DNA of 39,348 bases from a virus. Below the pieces are notes generated by a model, which had not been told where the DNA came from, searched no databases, and saw nothing but the letters and a program-made list of their open reading frames with translations. Positions 37,187 to 39,348 of the stretch are shown piece after piece. The stretch is from IMG/VR virus record IMGVR_UViG_3300005471_000033, positions 1 to 39,348 of that record. One strand, 5' to 3'. A program made the position numbers and the translations under genes. Every line of letters begins with the position of its first letter. Position 1 is the stretch's first letter.

Positions 37187-37305
37187 TGTTGACTCGCTTC
37201 CATCTTTGCCAGCCGCGCCATTGCCAGCTGGCACAGTCTCGTCAAGCCATGCTTGCAGAGCCGCTCGACAATCCAGCGCTGCCGCTCGAGGCACTTGCAG
37301 GCCAT
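37183..37305 (-). CDS. 40-residue Cys/Arg-rich ORF between terL and protease
   Basis: A 40-residue protein: MACKCLERQRWIVERLCKHG, then LTRLCQLAMARL and KMEASQQ. Its ATG overlaps the terL stop (TGATG) and its stop overlaps the protease ATG (ATGA), so it fills the gap exactly. Four cysteines and many Arg/Lys residues on a helical frame suggest a small basic helix or zinc-bound pair. It is too short for most gene callers. The perfect coupling at both ends is the best evidence that it is translated; function unknown. Confidence 0.55.
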   Translation of the reverse strand: MACKCLERQRWIVERLCKHGLTRLCQLAMARLAKMEASQQ

Positions 37306-38993
37306 CAGCCGGCTACCGCCAGGACAAGATTCTTCTTGCTCGGCTCGGGATTCAATGCCATCAGGGACGCCGCATCGAACGTCGACATCAGCGGATCGAT
37401 CTTCGCGGTCCCGCTGACTTGCTTGTTGATCGTCACCGCGTTACCGACTTGAACAATTCTGGCGTTGCCGACGCACCAGTTCATCAGGTCGGTGGCGCCG
37501 TGCAGGAATTCGCCACCCGCCAACATCCGCTCAACCGTCTTGATCGCACCGTTCAGCCGCCAGCCTTGGCTGACCGCAACGATATGTTCCTCGGTGAACT
37601 TGTGCTCCGGGCACATCAGCGCCTCAACGATGGCCCCAATGCCAGCGGCGTCCACGCCAATCGCGTTCTTAGCCGGCAGCAGGCCAGCCTTCCGAACGCC
37701 CGAGATCGTGTCGGCCACTTGCTGGACATCCTCGCCGGGTCGATTGACGATAGTGAGTTGGCCCTTGGACTGGAAGTCCAGCAGCCTCGGCGCGATCTCC
37801 TTGCGGCGCTCGAGCACGATCTTGTGCGCCCAGGCATGCGTCCAATGCAGCCAGCGCCGGGTTTTCTTCTCCCGGCCTATGGCGCATATCCCCAATAGGT
37901 CGTCCAGGCCACCACCGTCGATTCCGAAGACAACCACCTCGGAACGTTCGATCAAACTCTGCAAGTCCAGGCGCTTATCGCCTGCGCTCTCCCAGAAATC
38001 GGCTCCCGTCCAGCGATCTGAACGGAGATTCAGGCCGATTTCGATATTCAGGTGCTTGGCTAGAAACTCCTGAAATGATCCGTCTGTCTTGGCCTGATTC
38101 TTTTTCAGGTTGTCCGCGATCCACTCGGCATTTACCGACCTGCCAATATTCGGGTTCGTGATGTAGAAATTCTTCGGGTCGAGATAAGCCTTGGATTCGA
38201 CCATCTTCGCCGGAAACTCGTACAGCACGCCGAGAGATTTCTTGTCGACAATCTTCCCGTCCCGAACATCCCTGAAGTAATTCAGTTTGTCCAGAAATAC
38301 CCCAGCAGGCGGTTCATCGCTCTGGGTGGTCAGGTAAATCACCCAACCCTCATTGCGCGAAACCTGCCCGCCCGTGGCTTCCATGAACATGGAGCTCGCA
38401 TTCGCCCTCGAGCCGAACAGCCAGTGCTCGTCAACCAGAACCCGCCCGGATTTTTTGCCGGATACCGTGTCGGTGTCAGCCGCCACGACTTTGAGCGAGG
38501 ACTTCGTGACCCGGTGCGTGATCGTCCGAACGTGATCCTGCACGTGAAACAGCGTCATGAGCTCGTCGTCGGCCCGGATCATCCCGGCCGCAGGCTTAAA
38601 GCTCATGTCCGCGACTTCCTTGGTCGGGGCCAGGATCAGATGTTCTTCTTCCTCGCGCCAGCAGAGGATGACAGCGGTCAGCATGATGCCGGCCGCTATC
38701 GTGGACTTCGTGTTCTTCTTGCTGATCAGGAGGTAGAACTCCCGGATCAGTTGATTCCCCGTCTCGGCGTCATAGGCTCCGAAGATCGCCGACACGAAGT
38801 CGAACACCCACTGTTCGCTGCATTCGCCGAACTTTGGCTTGCCGGGTAGATCCGTGACCCGGAGTTCCTTGAAGATCGCCAGCGCCTGATCCGCTTGCGC
38901 CTGGTAGATCGGCGCCGGGATGATGGAGCGGCCTTCGACTATCCGCTTTTCCCAGTCTGGGCAGGCCGTGCTCCAGTCCGGTAGATCGTCCAC
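37305..38993 (-). CDS. Large terminase subunit
   Basis: A 562-residue protein starting at GTG 38993. It has the Terminase_1 architecture: QWVFDFVSAIFGAYD, a Walker A at about 90-98 (LISKKNTKST), HLILAPTKEVADMSF, Walker B RVLVDEHW (about 184-191), the LTTQSDEPPAG coupling motif, then a C-terminal RNase H-like nuclease with GIDGGGLDDLLGI (about 374-386) and VGVDAAG-type AIGVDAAGIGAI. Walker A has Thr where most relatives have Gly (KKNGKS). It pumps DNA into the prohead and cuts it. Confidence 0.92.
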   Translation of the reverse strand: MDDLPDWSTACPDWEKRIVEGRSIIPAPIYQAQADQALAIFKELRVTDLPGKPKFGECSEQWVFDFVSAIFGAYDAETGNQLIREFYLLISKKNTKSTIAAGIMLTAVILCWREEEEHLILAPTKEVADMSFKPAAGMIRADDELMTLFHVQDHVRTITHRVTKSSLKVVAADTDTVSGKKSGRVLVDEHWLFGSRANASSMFMEATGGQVSRNEGWVIYLTTQSDEPPAGVFLDKLNYFRDVRDGKIVDKKSLGVLYEFPAKMVESKAYLDPKNFYITNPNIGRSVNAEWIADNLKKNQAKTDGSFQEFLAKHLNIEIGLNLRSDRWTGADFWESAGDKRLDLQSLIERSEVVVFGIDGGGLDDLLGICAIGREKKTRRWLHWTHAWAHKIVLERRKEIAPRLLDFQSKGQLTIVNRPGEDVQQVADTISGVRKAGLLPAKNAIGVDAAGIGAIVEALMCPEHKFTEEHIVAVSQGWRLNGAIKTVERMLAGGEFLHGATDLMNWCVGNARIVQVGNAVTINKQVSGTAKIDPLMSTFDAASLMALNPEPSKKNLVLAVAG

Positions 38994-38995
38994 CC

Positions 38996-39310
38996 TCAGA
39001 CCTTCTTACCGCCAGCCGCCACCAGTTTCGGGGCCGTCGCAGCCGAGAATCGACCCGCGACCTCCTTCGCTGCCTTGTTCACAGCATCCTTCTTACCCCC
39101 ATCGCTCCTACGCGTATGGGTGTACTGAACCGCTGCTACGGCCGCCCTGACCTGGGTCGCATTCGCCTCAACCCGACCGAAAGCCACGTCGATCAGCCAT
39201 TTCAGGACATCGCTGGCCTTCCCGGTCTCGGGCTCGACATGAACGAACGGTTTTGGCTTGCGGCCGGCCCCTTCTCGAGCGCCACCGCTGCGGCCTTTCA
39301 CGCCTGCCAT
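38996..39310 (-). CDS. Small terminase subunit
   Basis: A 104-residue protein starting MAGVKGRSGGAREGAGRKPK. The Gly/Arg-rich GR.GGAREGAGRKP start is typical of phage small terminases and DNA-binding terminase-associated proteins, followed by helical DVLKWLIDVAFGRVEANATQ and a Lys-rich tail. It precedes terL by two bases. It should recognise cos and load the large subunit. AAGG lies seven bases before the ATG. It is the first gene next to the right edge. Confidence 0.78.
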   Translation of the reverse strand: MAGVKGRSGGAREGAGRKPKPFVHVEPETGKASDVLKWLIDVAFGRVEANATQVRAAVAAVQYTHTRRSDGGKKDAVNKAAKEVAGRFSAATAPKLVAAGGKKV

Positions 39311-39348
39311 TTGATACCTTGGGTCGTGGATTTGAATCTATAAATGGG
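39311..39348. other. Non-coding right edge, other half of the probable cos region
   Basis: These 38 bases carry the terS ribosome site and nothing else recognisable. Joined to bases 1-77 they make the 115-base gap between the HNH and terS genes. Confidence 0.4.

Noticed and set aside
1-39348. tRNA genes, CRISPR arrays, insertion sequences and attachment sites
   Set aside because: None could be recognised on either strand; no spaced direct repeats of CRISPR length, no transposase and no integrase were seen.

Overview
The window looks like an essentially complete genome of a tailed, long-tailed (siphovirus-type) double-stranded DNA phage of a Gram-negative, GC-rich proteobacterium. A xanthomonad or Burkholderia-type host is only a guess, based on overall style and the DUF2460/DUF2163/NlpC/host-specificity tail tip that is common in proteobacterial siphophages and gene transfer agents. 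No host chromosomal gene, tRNA, rRNA or CRISPR array is visible.

Read on the minus strand the map is collinear with lambda/HK97. Head genes start at the right edge: terS, terL, a 40-residue ORF, protease, major capsid, two small proteins, portal, a 228-residue protein, connector and head closure. A six-gene sugar/methyl-transfer cassette follows (31337 to 27423). Next come tail genes: gp10-like, DUF3168, major tail protein, a frameshifted chaperone pair, tape measure, DUF2460, DUF2163, NlpC/P60, tip protein and fibre. A membrane coiled-coil protein, a secreted DUF1996 protein and a lysis-like block (15688 to 11462) complete the late genes. A convergent plus-strand operon (5612 to 11447) holds an Erf-type annealing protein, a PD-(D/E)XK exonuclease and many small unknown ORFs. 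An early minus-strand operon (5473 to 952) holds a Cro-like regulator, an O-like initiator, a DnaB-type helicase, NinB, RusA, a Ref/DUF968-like nuclease and a zinc-finger Q-like antiterminator. A coiled-coil protein and an HK97 gp74-like HNH protein (694 to 78) end the map. The HNH gene and terS point across the two window ends, so the ends probably mark cos.

How it should work: divergent promoters at 5481-5567 start the early operons. The Q-like protein would let late transcription run through the HNH gene and across joined cos ends into the head and tail genes, past at least two intrinsic terminators (35083-35102 and 26507-26531). The O-like gene carries two arrays of an 8-bp element spaced exactly 11 bp apart, which is the best candidate for the replication origin. 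No integrase, excisionase or CI-type repressor is visible, so this looks like a virulent or lysogeny-deficient relative of temperate phages.

The most unusual parts are the glycosyltransferase-like/methyltransferase cassette inside the structural operon, the 11-bp phased origin-like arrays, a self-contained RHH plus GIY-YIG insert whose divergent promoters share one palindromic -35 box, and a secreted DUF1996 protein in the late operon.
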